DNA of 64,000 nt from Marisa cornuarietis (GCA_004794655.1 SMMW01000033.1:3073501-3137500); one strand, 5' to 3'; numbered from the stretch's first letter, positions 35,085 to 48,300 are shown. Made by a program: numbers and translations. The notes: generated by a model not told the origin, from the letters alone.

Positions 35085-35245
35085 AAAATGAGGGCAGTCT
35101 GGTGATAAAACACTTGACATCACAAAAGGGAAGAGCAAGTGTCATTGGTTCAAATCAAACCTTTGAAACTTAATTGCCTTCTGAACCTCCTGCCCTGACA
35201 TAGCTCATTCGTTGTTTCAGCATAAAACACCAACAACCATTCCCA
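35085..35245 (+). repeat. tRNA-derived SINE with I-like LINE tail
   Basis: The head reads GCAGTCTGGTGATAAAACAC, then a B-box-like GGTTCAAATCAAA (about 35147-35159). The tail reads GACATAGCTCATTCGTTGTT followed by TCAGCATAAAACACCAACAA. That tail matches the 3' end of the RNase H-bearing LINE at 51.1 kb and the SINE at 49.2 kb. It lies about 0.4 kb upstream of the first coding exon of the TRIM gene. Confidence 0.6.
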
Positions 35246-35659
35246 AAAAAGAAAATCGGTTGCTTTTTTAATATTTTAATTTTCACTTTGAGAAAAATTA
35301 GGACAATGCTCAGTTATTAGAACTGTAGCTGTGTGAAACATTTAATAGTACTAATATTTATTAAACATAATTGTATACCTTCTATAATCCATTGAACACT
35401 TTTGTTCACTTCTCAGTTCTTCATCTTTGTCCACACACTTTGTTCATGTACACCACATTGTCATGTTTGCTGTTGCCTGTATTTTCTTCATTGTACGTTT
35501 AGTGTAGGATTGCTTGTAGTCTTTTTATGCACAGCATGTTAAGCTCACCTCCACACATAAAAAAGTGCTCTGCATATTCTTTTATTATTATTTACCAAAG
35601 AAGTGGTCCATTTTGTTTTCTTTATTCCAGGGATATTTTGTCAGCCTGTAATTGTAGAG

Positions 35660-38600
35660 ATGGACACTCAAGATCAAAAGGACAAGAACATTCCTATCTG
35701 CAGCACATGCAACTACATCAGTTTTGACTTGAAACCTTTAAAGCGCTGCAAGCATCTTGCTTGTCAGAAATGCCTAAATGCTTTAAAAAGCCATTCATCA
35801 GAAGGACTTGTTTGCAAAAAGTGCACTGAATCGGGTGCAGTTGTAAAAGACTTGAGCACAGGAGACCAGCTTACATCATCACTAAAGCAAGAACTGAAAG
35901 AACAGCATATGTTACTTTCCCATTTTTCAGAGGACTCGGTAACAGGGCTTGAAGAAACTGTTCAAAGTATCCGAAAAGCCGTTCTAGCAGCTAGCAAGCA
36001 CTCTTTGTGCTTTGGCTGTCTTAATAACAGACAGCAAAAGACACCGGATGTTACTTGTACAGACTGCAGTATCAGTTTCTGTGAAGGGTAAATATACATT
36101 TTTTGAAAAAAACAAGAGCAGTACCCATGCATGTTTCTGTTACCAAGGTGATAGAGGAAGATAGTGGAGTAAGCTTGTACACGTATGACGAAACATTCTG
36201 ATATCATGATTTGTGAACTTCAGACTGATTAACATATTCATCATGGAATTACTGTTGTGTATATGAGAGAGAGAAATTTATGTTCCAGTTAAAAATTTTG
36301 TTTACGTTATATAATTATATTGCTTCACTTGTGCATGAGGCAGATTTATTGCTGGACTCATATGCAAGCCTTACTTACACAGTTCTCACACATTTTCTGT
36401 AACTTACAGGTTCATTTAGATCTTGTAACCTTATGTATTTACAAGTATTCACATGTCACAGGTGTGGCATAAAACATAAAGCTGATAAGGCAGACCATGT
36501 GATGTTACCTGAAAAACAAGGAGAGGATAAGCAGGAAAGGAAGGCAACTAAGCTACGGTGTCAAGTGCACCCAGATGTGGTGATGGCCCTGTTCTGCAAA
36601 GACTGTGAGGCCAGCATCTGCCATGTGTGTGCCAAAACTCAACACTCACAGTGCTTGTCAGTGACCACTCAAATAATGCTTGCACAGGAAGAAAAAGAGA
36701 GGTTAAGAGAGTGTTCCAAGCAAAATTCTGAGGTAGGTCTGTGTCTTGGTGATTTTTCTTTAGTTTGATTATCTATTGGTTTTTTTATCTTGAGAAATGC
36801 AAATCTGACATAAAGCAAACTTGCAAAAAGCAGTCTGTAGAATGAAGATCCAGTCCTCTAAAAAATTTTGTATCTTCCCTCATTTCTCTGTTCATGGTAA
36901 AACAATTTAACATAAAACTGTTATTACATGTTTAAAAAAGCTCTTTGTTAGTGATCTTTAGTTAAAGGAGACTTAAAATTGTTTGTTACTGCTGTAAGGA
37001 CATTGACTAATAAAGATTTGTTGAATTGTTTCAGAGAATTGGCATCAATAATGCTTTGTTCACTTGTATTTATTTTTGCATATTTAGGTCTATGGCTTAT
37101 TTACATATATTGGTAATTGGAGGACTCTGTCTAGCCAGGTTTGTAAATGTGGCATACTAGTAAAATTCCATGTAAAAATGTGATGACAGTTGACAGCTTC
37201 TCGAAGGTTTTTAATCATATATGTTGAGTACAAATAGCAGTGAACATAAGATGATCAGCAAAAATCTGGACAAACTTTTCTTAGGTGATGAAGGTGTTTT
37301 CTGAGGAGCAACAACAGACACAGGAAGCCTTGATCACCCTGACTAATTTGAAGAAAGAGTCACAGGCCAAAGTCAGAGCTTTCTTTTCCGCCTTGATCAA
37401 GGCTTGCATGGATACAGAAGGGACATTGCTGCATGAACTAGAAATGACCGTATCTGATCATGTGGATATTCTTCAGGAGCAGGTGCAAGCCTGGGTACAT
37501 CTCCAGCAGCAGACCCAGCATCTGCTGGAGTTGGCAGACCTTGTCCCTTTGCTTTACCCTGGAGGTATTATAAAGAAGTGTACATTGACAACATGGTGTT
37601 TTAAATGCTTACCTTAGTACAACAGGAAATTAAGCTCAATGTTAGTGGAAGCGTAATGAAACATAGAGCTGTCATTAGTTTGTTGCAAAAGTGTGTCGTG
37701 ATACTTTAGTTCAATACTGGAGGGGGGAAAGGACATGTAGGGTAATGGTCTAAAGTCTAACTTCTGATGTTGTTGAAAACCACAGCTATGGTGAGAGCTT
37801 TGAGCATGTTTATAATGAGGGCTTTCTGTAACGGTGAGTCTACTTTCACAGTGATGCCTTAATGACTTCTTAACCTCTTGTCTAAACAGAGTGAGAATTC
37901 TGACGTTCAAAGCCTTGCATCTGTTGCTCGGAACAGACTTATTCAGTTTGGGAATCTTGCAATGAACTAAATGCAGCCCTTTTAAAATAAGTTTTCATGT
38001 AGAGAAAGCTTTAAAATATGCTTCTGCCCTTGCCCATCACTGAAGAATAATACTTGAGATGGTCACAAGATGAACTGCAGGCAGTGTGTCAAGTAACAGC
38101 ATGTCTGTGGAAAAAAAGCTCCATAAAAGATAAAAAGCTAATAGATACCAGTCTATTCTCTGGTTGTTGGGGATAACAACACAATAATGCAATTAAACAC
38201 TATGAATCTGATCTCAGTCACCACATAGCACATGAAAGGTTTGGAATCAAAAGATTATATAATCCTTGAAAACATCATTTACTTAAATGCCTACTATTAT
38301 GAAAAAGGCATATGAAAGATTATTAGACTTGAGCAGTATTTTGTTAGAGGGCTTGGCTTTCTATCAGTTTGGATTTGTTTTTCTTCTTAGATCTCTTGCC
38401 TTTGTCTGCTGCTACCAAAATTGTTCTCAATAAATTGCTGCGGCAAGGTGAAAACCTAGTGGCATCAGCACCTCCAGCTATGACCTTGTCACTTTCCCTG
38501 GAGCAGTCCTCTCAACGTGCAGTGGTCAAACGCATAAATGAGATAGGCCAGACTGCTTTGACCATACATACACATGCTTTTCTTACACTGAAAGAGGTCA

Positions 38601-39974
38601 CCACTACATCCTTCAAGGTCTTGGGAGAACACAGTGAGCCCTTAGTCACAGGATTATTGCTGGTGAACCCACAGCTCCTCATCGCTGCTGACTTCAACAA
38701 CTACTGTCTCAAAGAGCTGCGAAGAGAGACAGGCAGGAAAGAGTGGTCTGTAACCAATGTCCTGAAATTGAAATGCAGGCCACACAGCATCACATTAATC
38801 CCAAAATCTGAAGCAAGAAATGGCATTACTTATAACTCTGAGACAGCCAAACTCAGCAATTATTCAGCTCATTCCGCACCAAAATGTGAAGACAGTGGTG
38901 TTGAGCAGACGGTAGCTAAACAGCAGTTGGAAAGTGATGAGGGCAACATTTCAGATCACCAGACAGTGACATCGATAGAAAGGAAGCCCTTGGTAGATGA
39001 TAAAGAGCAAGTAGCAATATCTTCTCCAGATGGCCAGTATCTGGTGGCATCAATTCCCATCATGCCATCTGCAGAGATGTCTGTGATTTATTCTGTACAG
39101 ACTGATCGAGGATACTGGGGCTTAGCCAGTATTAACAACAAGTCGCTTGTTGCCTCACACTTAGGTAAAAAGAACTATAGCTATCTAGAATATAATGATG
39201 GTAATCAATTTTATACATTTTACTCAAAACTTTATGGAATTTTCACTTTTAAATAGATGGATACATGTCCTTGAACAGATCTGAATGAACACATACAGAG
39301 AATAGAATGTTCAGTACTTACAGTCACATGCCTTTCACTCTCTTTTGATGAAATGAGTTTTGATCCATATTCCCCTGTGTAAAGGACATTTTTCTGCATT
39401 ACATGCAGGGGTTTTGAGATTAAGAGGATCTGGTTGAAAATGCTGTTGTCATATCATGCTTGTTACTGCAGTTCTTGTATAAAAATTATTATTGTGTCAC
39501 ATTAAAACATATTGTGCAGATCAAGGTCGAGCTGATATTGCCATCCTTAATGAAAAAGGGATCCTTCAGCGTCAGCTTCCTTTGATCTCCCCATCATCCT
39601 CGGATGTTTTGGTTTCACCTCGACACCTTGCTATTGCTGATCAGGGCTCCCACATTGTAGTATCAGATCAAGGCAAAAAAGCAGTCTTTTCACTGGCTTC
39701 CGATGGAAAAGTTCTCTTCACCTTCACCGGTCATGGTGGTGAACGTTTGGACCGACCCGAGGGCCTGTGTGTGGACAGTCAAGGACATACGTTTGTTGTG
39801 GACAGTACTCATAACTCTCTGATAATGCTCACTGGTGCTGGACACCTCTTGCGCCAAACAATGCAAGGTCACTATGGCCTTAATTGTCCTCAGGCTGTTT
39901 GTGTGGACAGAAACAGTCAGATCTACATTTCTAATCATAGTGGCAAAGTACTCAATGTTTATGAAATGCTGTGA
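35660..39974 (+). CDS. TRIM-NHL type RING E3 ubiquitin ligase candidate
   Basis: Five coding exons: 35660-36087, 36462-36732, 37285-37564, 38391-39164 and 39520-39974 (stop TGA). Phases close and give 735 residues. Order of domains: RING near residues 13-54 (CSTC, then RCKHLACQKC, then CKKC), B-box 1 near 118-150 (CFGC, CTDC, CEGC, then H and DH), B-box 2 near 170-205 (CQVHPDVVMALFCKDC and CHVCAKTQHSQC), a coiled coil near 205-320 and C-terminal NHL-like repeats. Three NHL repeats are visible in the last exon: PRHLAIADQGSHIVVSDQG, RPEGLCVDSQGHTFVVDSTH and CPQAVCVDRNSQIYISNH. I see no filamin domain between coiled coil and NHL. Proteins of this layout are RING-type ubiquitin ligases, often expanded in molluscs. 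The start ATG lies 30 bases after a good acceptor (CTTTATTCCAG), so an upstream 5' UTR exon is likely. I cannot assign it to a named vertebrate orthologue. Confidence 0.88.
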
Positions 39975-40211
39975 GCCCTGCGGCCTTATCCATGTTCATG
40001 ATCCATACGTGCTGTTGGCACCAGGTTCAGTCTAATGTCATTTGAAAATCTTATGCATGGCTTGTTATTATAATCACTTTCATGCTGATAGGCATCATCA
40101 AATTTAAGGCATTCTGTCTGTTGATTTTTTTCTTTTTTTGTAAGTTATACTAATCAGGATGTTTTAAAGTAGGTTTTGTAACCAAAGCAGTGTTCCAGTT
40201 AGAGACTATGA

Positions 40212-40339
40212 CAGTGGCGTAGGAAGATTCTCGGCTTTAGGGGGGCAAGCTCCATGCTGACAATGAATAACGTTCACATTTTTGCCTTCCCAGCATCTTT
40301 ATTGGGGGGGCAGCTGCCCCCCTTGTTCCTACGCCACTG
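40212..40339. mobile_element. 128-bp MITE with 14-bp perfect terminal inverted repeats
   Basis: The ends are CAGTGGCGTAGGAA (40212-40225) and its exact reverse complement TTCCTACGCCACTG (40326-40339). The direct repeat TATGA flanks it (40207-40211 and 40340-40344). Inside the termini are runs of G/C that also pair (GGGGGGCAAG against GCTGCCCCCC). It has no coding capacity. The superfamily is undetermined: the 5-bp duplication and CAGTG end do not decide it. Confidence 0.85.
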
Positions 40340-40344
40340 TATGA

Positions 40345-41410
40345 TGTAGTTTTGTCAGTGATCCACTAAATGTAAAATTGCACACACCCACCCTGAGCTT
40401 TGAATTGACAATCACTTGAACAGTGAACAGGCGGAGCGTAAGCATGCAGGAATAGATTAAAATGAAAACACAATATTTGAAAACTGTTTTATTAAATATA
40501 AACTTGTTTATTTTTCTTAGATATGAGTGAAATCATTAGTTATAAGTGAAAATCTTTCCTCTCTTTCCAGCAATATTCTGCATGTCACTTAATGGGGTCC
40601 ACTAACAGTTTGGAAGCTGTGTTTTAGTGGTTTATAACTGCACTGTTTTTTTTTAAATTTAACAGCAAATTTTTGTCTTTAACATGCTGGTTACTCCTGT
40701 AAAGAATTCATTATATCACCTTGACTGCTTATGAAAGTGGCTGATGATTCAACTGGTTGTGCATTATACATTAAACATGGGAGGTATGTTCCATATTTGC
40801 ATGCATAAATCTGATCAGGAAAATGCAACATTCTGCAACTTCTAATAATGCTTTGCTCGCGCTTCACCACAGTGCACTATACCAGACATGCAGTGACCAC
40901 AGTGGGTTTGATAACCTGTTCTATGAAAAGACAGTTGGTGAATGAAATGACCTGAGATTGTTTTCAACAAATGTATTCTTCCTTAACCACTAATTAGCAT
41001 AATGGTTAGCCACAGGTTTCAAAATGAACTGTGAATGTCATGTGGTGTGGCAGGTGAAATTATCTCATTTTATGTGTAATATATAATGTAATATAATTAT
41101 TTTATACATTACATGACCATATCATTTTATATACATATATTATATTACAATTATATTATAAATGTGTAACGTCCTGTGTGGGCTAATAAAATTCAGTTCA
41201 TGACAGCATCTTAAATACTATGTATTTTGTACCTTTAAGTTGTTAAAAATGACTGGGCATTATTTTGTCTGACTCTGCCCATGCTTTTCAAATATTCTAG
41301 TTGTCTTTTACATACATTTACTACAACTAAATGGTAAAAACCTCTCCTGTACATAAAACATTTGATATTTTAAAAGCTGCTCTTAGTATAAACATTTTTT
41401 CATGACAGTT
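40345..41410. other. Convergent intergenic stretch
   Basis: AT-rich DNA between the stop codons of the TRIM gene (plus) and METTL21A (minus), so it contains both 3' UTRs. An AT-dinucleotide-rich area lies near 41075-41160. No exon or RNA gene was recognised. Confidence 0.4.
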
Positions 41411-43087
41411 TTACTTTCTTTGTGCAGAATATATTCTAATATTTCTCACTGAGTCAAAGTGCACCTCTGATAAAGTAAAATGCTGCTCCATTTTCAAAAG
41501 AAAATTGGTGTCTCTGTCATATCGAATTAGACAAGACAGAAATACTCTTGTTTTTATTGTAGTGAAATGAAGAAGAGTCCGCAAGAGATCTGGAAATGTT
41601 TCCTCCACATATATGATGTCTGCTCCTAAAATGACATCAAAGTCAGGAAAACTATAGATATCGTCACGTGTCCAGTCAAGTTCTTCCACAGTGATTAGAT
41701 AGTCTCCAGAATTAAAATTATCTGCAATAACAGCTTCTAGATGCGGTAACACCTCTAATCTCTCTGTGACTGTTACATCTGCTCCTGAAATCAATGAGAC
41801 AACTGTGAAAAAAACACATTTCATACTTACTTGTTTATTGCATTTCTGTAACAAAGTACACCCCAGTAACTTTCCAAGCACTTTCAAAATGAAGCCTGTG
41901 GAATGTCATGAAACTAGTTCTTTCAAAGCATCACACTTTACTTGATCCTCACAAAGTGGTGTTGGTAGCAGCCAACAATTGAATAAAAAGGCTATGTTTA
42001 TATCATCTCGCCATCATCATATCATTACAGAGACCACATAACCAACGAGTGGGTAAAAAAAAAATGAGGCAAATAATTGGGTCTGTTGGACCCCAGTTTC
42101 CAAGACTGTACCAACTTCTCACTCAGCATATCACAGAGAAGGAGAATTGAAAAAGTTTGGGAGCTCTAAAATATCCTCAGGTACCCTACCCCCGTTCCTC
42201 CAAGGGACTGATGCTGATTGCAATCCATCCCTCATGTTCCACACTGTTTCTATTAACTGCTTGTCTGCAGGCTGTTTGTTCATTTCCTTTGACTTAGCCT
42301 CTCATGCATATAGACAAAGCCTGAACATCTGCATTACCTGCTAGAGCAGCTACCATGCCAACCAATCCAGTTCCTGCCCCTAGTTCCAGAACACGTTTCC
42401 CAAACACGATCTCTTGATGCTTCACAAGATAGTCACACAGCACCACAGCCTAAAGCAGAAGATATATTTTTTTCTTTAATTAAGCTTCTTTACCTTGATG
42501 GTCAAAACAGGACTTGGGAGAGAGACAGCAGGTAGCAAGATAATTGTGGTCTTTAGATGCCCTTGTTAACAACGTGTTGAGAAACTTCAGTATATTTACT
42601 AAACCAATTCCATGTACCAACTTCATTTTCTTAAACTTTTCACATCTTTAACATGTGAATGCTTTCATTGGTAGGTTTGTAGGTGCTGCAAAATGGAGCA
42701 AGAGTGTGACACTGAAACTTGCCTTTTAATGAATTGTAGATTATAAGGTAGAAACAGCCTTAATGTTACTTTTTTCCAAATTGAAGATCATTTCTTCCAC
42801 AATTATAACTGATGCATGCATATTTGACATTCACAGACAAGTATGTATTATAAAATGAATCTTAACAGATCAGTCTAACTTTCATATATGCTCAGTGATA
42901 TAAGTGATCCTCTAGTCAAAATTCAAGTCTACCAAGATCCAAAACATACAGAATCCCAAACCACTGCAGCCACACCAAGCCTGCCCCAGTCTTGCTGGAT
43001 TCTCAAGGTCTGACCCAGGAAGTTAAACTCCCGTTGTCGCTTGTGGAAAGGCAGCACATTTTCTTCCTCATACAGTGCAAGTGCCAT
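41411..43087 (-). CDS. METTL21A: METTL21A, Hsp70-family protein lysine methyltransferase
   Basis: A class I SAM-dependent methyltransferase of the MTF16 family; the human enzyme trimethylates a lysine in Hsp70 proteins. Three coding exons on the minus strand: 43087-42950, 42449-42338 and 41784-41411 (stop TAA). Phases close and give 207 residues; human METTL21A has 218. The N-terminus MALALYEE matches the human MALVPYEE, so I chose the second of two adjacent ATGs (43087) rather than 43090. Diagnostic blocks are IQQDWGRLGVAAVVWDSAVV, the SAM-binding loop VLELGAGTGLVGMVAALAGA, and FDVILGADIIYVEETFPDLL, with the DxxY-like ADIIY catalytic motif typical of the METTL21 group. The ORF stays open upstream of the ATG to an acceptor-like AG near 43104, so a 5' UTR exon probably lies further right. 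The gene is divergent from the C7orf57 homologue. Confidence 0.95.
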
Positions 43088-44248
43088 CATGTTCTCTGCT
43101 AATCTCAAAATTATGGGTATGAAATAAAAAAAATGATAACTTTGCAAATTTATGACAAGAGCAAATGGTCCTAGTATGTGTAACAATTCTGTCAGGTGAA
43201 CTAGGCAAGAGTCAACAGAGGGAATAAAGTGACATGAAGAGAAAATGTTTAACTGAAAAGAGAAGGTTAGTGCTGATGCTTAACTATTAGATCTTAAGCT
43301 TAAGCTTAAATTTGATTATCCAAACAAACTGTTTGTCGATGTTAAAAATACTCCTAATCTGAATTTTTTTTCCTTCGCTTTCCCACCCACCTCTTTAAAA
43401 AAAAAACCAACTCTTCAACCTGTGGCTCTTATCTGGTACTTTATAGAGGACAGTAGGACACTGAACTATGTACACTTAAGGGGCAAAATGTGATCCCTGA
43501 GTGTGGGTATTTGTCTGATATTGAACAGAGAAGATGTTGGCACATTCTGATAAAAAAAACCTTCAAAAAGTACAAGATAAGCTACCATGGGACTGCTGTA
43601 CAAATATATTTCTCTTTGTGAAATCAAAATATGATAAGCTGGATAATGTGTAACTTTTAAAAAGTTTCTTTCATCAGACTTTCACAAGATGTAACACTCA
43701 ATATTTTGAAACAGAAAATGGTCTATATAGTTACATAATACTTTCTTCCTATACATAATGGTTTCACTATGATCATAAACTCTTTGGGGTCTAAAAAGTA
43801 TGTGACGTTTTAATGGTTATTACAAATGTCAAATGCTATCTTTTTATCAACAAATTGGACAAAATTTTAATTATTTTAAGGCAACAAGCAAAAGCAATAC
43901 CATCTTGGCCTTGCTGATTTGAACACATGACAGATTTTCCATTGTTTTTCACTGATTCTTGAAAACACCGGCTAGAGCCTAGGTCATCTTCATGAAGATT
44001 TTGACCAGTGATAAATTTCTGCAGACAAAATTGTTAGGATACCTACATTATGTTAGTTGCCTAATGAAACAATACTGTCGTGTTTTTAATTGAAAGACAA
44101 TATATATTCATAATTTTTTTTTTGCGACTAGTGATTCTCCATCCCACTACTGCACATTAGCCAGCAAAACATCTGTATTCTACCCCAACTCAGCTGTGCA
44201 CAACATGCAAACTCGATCTGCGTATCACAGTGACAAACATAAAATAAA

Positions 44249-44725
44249 GGGCCGATTACTTTGACCCAAAACCACATCGCCCCAGAGTCGGATCGACCTT
44301 TGTCATAAAATCGCCCCACGTAAGACCGATTAAATCATCTCAACATCGTGTCGAATCGACCCAAGCACGAAAGACCAATCGATCACGATAACACAGCTAT
44401 TATACCAACCTGTTTGATGTTAACTGAAAGTCTGCAGACATGTACATTTAAAACGAACCAGTCAATACAGAAATAAACAATAAATTAAGATAAACGGTTT
44501 TTTTGTTGTTGTTGAAAAAAGTGATTAAAATTATACTATGGGATAGAAGGGAGCTAGAATATGTTTGCTTGAACAATGCGTGGCTGTTGAAAATATTTGA
44601 CATTACTAGCTATTTGTGTCATCAACGATACGACTCATGGGACTTGGCGTGGGTCGATTTGGCAATGGCAAGTACAGATCGACTTACTTCATAGAATCTG
44701 TGATGGCAAGGGTCGATCCGAACCC
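44249..44725. mobile_element. Inverted-repeat (foldback/MITE-like) element, copy B
   Basis: A ~477-bp relative of the element at 12517-13052. The left arm (44249-44400) carries degenerate units with cores TTGACCCA, TCGCCCCA, TCGACCTT, TCGCCCCA, TCATCTCA and TCGACCCA. The right arm carries the inverse, ending in GGGTCGATCCGAACCC (44710-44725). The inner right part also matches copy A in the same orientation: copy B has GACATTACTAGCTATTTGTG next to TCATCAACGA, where copy A has GGCGTTAATAGCTACGTCTG and TCATCGATGA. No coding frame of substance. It lies between the divergent METTL21A and C7orf57 genes. Confidence 0.65.
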
Positions 44726-45393
44726 TAGCGTGAGGTGGGCATTGCCACCATCAGAACATTTGCGTCACGTGTTTATTAAAACTGTATGGACCCAACGAAT
44801 TAAGTTATATTGTGTTAACGCATATGTGCATGTATTCTGTTTGAGGCATGAAACTTTCAGCTTCAGCTATGTGTTTATACATCGCCTACGTATCTCACGC
44901 TTACACATTTACATTTACGCGCGCACGCACACACAGACACAGAGAGTGACATATGCTTCTACAGACACTATGTCACTGTGATCACAACATTATCGACTGC
45001 ACACAGAGTAACTACCACGGAGTTACATTAGTATAATTCCGTGGTAACTACTGTTGATACCTGATTCAAAAGAACAAGAAGAGTTACAGTGTAAGCATCC
45101 ATCATCCAGCGTTCGAATTAAATAACACGAATATTTCTACTGCAAGAGGTTGATAAGAAAAAAGACATTTTAAACTAACTAAACAAATTTAATTTCAGCT
45201 CTGTGTCAAGAAAGCGGTAGAAACAAACTTTAAATATTTCTATTTCGACATTCCCCGTTCCAGATTTTTAAACAGGAAGTAAAAGTCAGCAACCTCCTTC
45301 CAGTTCCAGGTCGTGTCCATGGACAACGTGACGCTGTCAGCCCACAGCCGATTTCACGTTAAGGAGCGTAACTGCCAGTGTTAGGAGTTTCTA
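44726..45393. promoter_or_regulatory. Upstream region of C7orf57 homologue, possible shared promoter with METTL21A
   Basis: About 0.7 kb holding an alternating CG/CA simple repeat near 44918-44945 and more CpG than average toward 45240-45390. It lies between two divergent genes (start codons at 43087 minus and 45394 plus). The METTL21A 5' UTR exon is not located, so whether it starts here is inference. Confidence 0.35.
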
Positions 45394-48300
45394 ATGATGT
45401 CAGGTCTTAATCATAAGCCCAACGAAGCTGGTGCGTTTTAATTCATATTATCCATGTCCCCTTTTGAGAACTGCTTATACCTTTCGGGGTTTTCTCTATT
45501 ACTTATAAGTGGTTAAGCATGCAACGACCATCAAGCAGGATCGATGTGATCCATTAGAGATCCAAACATAGATTCATTTAATAACGATCCAGAGTAGTGG
45601 GAAAATTGCCTAACATGTCGTTAAGGTAAAGTTAAATATTTAGCCGGTTTTAAAATTTTTTTTATCTGGGCGGGACTGGAAAAAAATCTTTAAAATTAAA
45701 CACAAAAATCGTACATGCACGTTCGTCAGCATATCAATGTTTGCAGGCATGTCGAGACTGAAAGTTTTAGAAATATGTGCTCTGCCAGTTTCCTGGTGAA
45801 CTTGAAATGTACTGATTTCATGTAACAATGTACAAATTCTCATGCATCACCCCTTATATAGACCATTATTAGTGTTTCATAACATGTCACATATACTTCT
45901 AAATTATTTGAAATAACTGCATGTACAACCATGTTATAAATATGGGAATACTTTCTTCACATAGGATCATAAATAGAATAGTTTAACTATCATAAGGCCT
46001 GTACTTATTTCCACAACAGTTCTAGTGTATTATACTAGGAATAGTATATTACATTTTTAAAAGTTCATGTTTCTGTGACAGGGTGGTTTTACCATGCACC
46101 AACAAAAAAGCAGACAGACTGCCAGCCTGTGGGTGCTCCACCACCATCTCAGATCCCAGGTCTTGGGCAGGCAGAGGAGCTTGAGCAAGAAAAGCCAAAG
46201 GAAATGGTTTTCAGAGAAACAGACACTAAGTACATCCGTTTAGCCAAGATGGGAGGGAGAAAAGGTAAATCATAAGTTAAAAAACCACCACCCAACTCTT
46301 TGTCCCTCAAGCTAAATCACCTATGTAAGAGCACATGGATAATTTAAAACATCCATAACTGTTTGTGGGTGTGTGCATGCGCATGTGTGTGTGTGTATTT
46401 GTACATGCACAAGTAAGACCAGGATAAAACAGTTACACAAAGACAATTTTACCGTAAGAAATGCTTCCTTATTTTTGTCGTAAGTGTAAAATTTAAACTT
46501 AAACTGTTCTTTTAATATGCGCTGAAAATATATTCATCTTGGTAACATATTCTTAACCATGTTCACTCTTCTGCAGATCTGCTTACCATAAACTCTAATT
46601 CAGCAAATAAATCAGAACCTGTTTCCTATCCACGCTGTGACTGGTTTTATCTGGAGGACAATGCGCTTGAAGACAAACCCAAGGAGGACAAGTAAACTTT
46701 TGTCATCTGCATTATGCAATAGTGCATGTCCTGTTTGAACAGATCTAGCACAACTGCTATGTCCTTCAGTGTCAGAAAATAATGTTGCATGCCAACACAG
46801 TGATGGGCATGTACATACCTTGAAACTTTCACATCCATGTATAAACTATATGCTCTTTGATTGCTCTAGATGATTGGCAAATGCCAATTTTCCCCACTTC
46901 AATTGTACTTCAGTGTTTAATGCAAACAATTGGAACTTTCTCCGCCTGATTAGTAAACTGAACTCACTGACATAACACTGACATACAAGACTTTGATAAA
47001 ATGAGAGTAGTCAATTTTAAAATAGCTTCAAATATATTACAGTGTTTCATTCTAAAATCCTGCTGCCTACCTTCCTGTAAATATAAATGTCATTTATTCT
47101 TATGCTAGGGAAAGACTTTTTTATGAAATTGTTGAATATTTACTTGCTTTCATATAAAGGCTATAATTGAATTATTGTATTATAGGAAATGGGAGTTTTT
47201 GCTGCCAGAGTATATGGTACACCATGCTTATCAGCCTCATGGTGATACAGCTGTTGAAGCCAGTGATGGTGTTCCCATGAGACGTCCACCCTATGCAACA
47301 GACAATCAGTCTTGTTTCCACCAAGATGGACATTCTTTGACAGATAAAACTGTGTCACTCCCTGAAATAAAGCGACCAGGCTATGGTATACGAAATGCAA
47401 AAGCAGTCAACAGCAAACAGCCATCCCCTGACAAAGACAATTCAGTCAGTTCTCAGGCACTGAAAAATAAGCCCCGTCCAAAGTACCAGCTGTGAGTATC
47501 ATGCCATACATTTTAGGTTTTTTCTCTCAAAATATGATCATAATTGCTTTTCAATCATTCAATATAAATGTCTAACATTTCTACACAGTTGTAATGCATA
47601 TTTTTAGTTCTTTTCAACAAAGTTGGTCATGCACTTCAACTTCAAAAGTCACCCAACTGTTAATTTTGTTTTTTATGGCATCATAGTGAATTATAACATG
47701 CTTCATCACCCTCAGTATGAATTATTTCCCTAACAAGCATTTTGAGTTGATTCACACACAATTTTATGTTTTTAGATGTGGACATAACACTTTCATGTTC
47801 TTCCACTTTTTCCAGCCACCACGAAAAGGATTCTGAAACCACAATGTCTAAACTACTTTCAAACTCCTATGAACGAGAGTGGCATGAGCAGAATCGTACA
47901 AAACAGGCTGAGCAACAAGATAAACCTCACACTATGGTCAAAGGAGAGGAGACAGTACAGATGGAGCCCAACACCAATTACAGTCATTCTCCTCCTAGTG
48001 GCGCCACAAGTTCTGGCAGGTAAATATCTCAGAATCTTCCATATTTCTCTTTCTCTTTTAATGGTTAATATGTTGTTCAAGTAGTATTATGGGCTCTCTT
48101 CAGACTGCCTCTTGGCACTGTTTTTCCCATGACTTGAAATGTGTTTATCTGGACTTAGGCTCCACATCATCTAACTTCTTAAACAGTTACACACAAAAAC
48201 AACATTGCAAAGTGAATCATACCCTGTCATTTATTCTTATGGTTTTGTAACAATTAATGAAATTCTTGGATAAAAGTTTCCACAAAAAAATGTTAGCATG

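Noticed and set aside
41075..41160. Possible AT-rich palindrome or replication element
   Set aside because: It is low-complexity TATA-type sequence between two convergent genes, with no defined stem or other signal.
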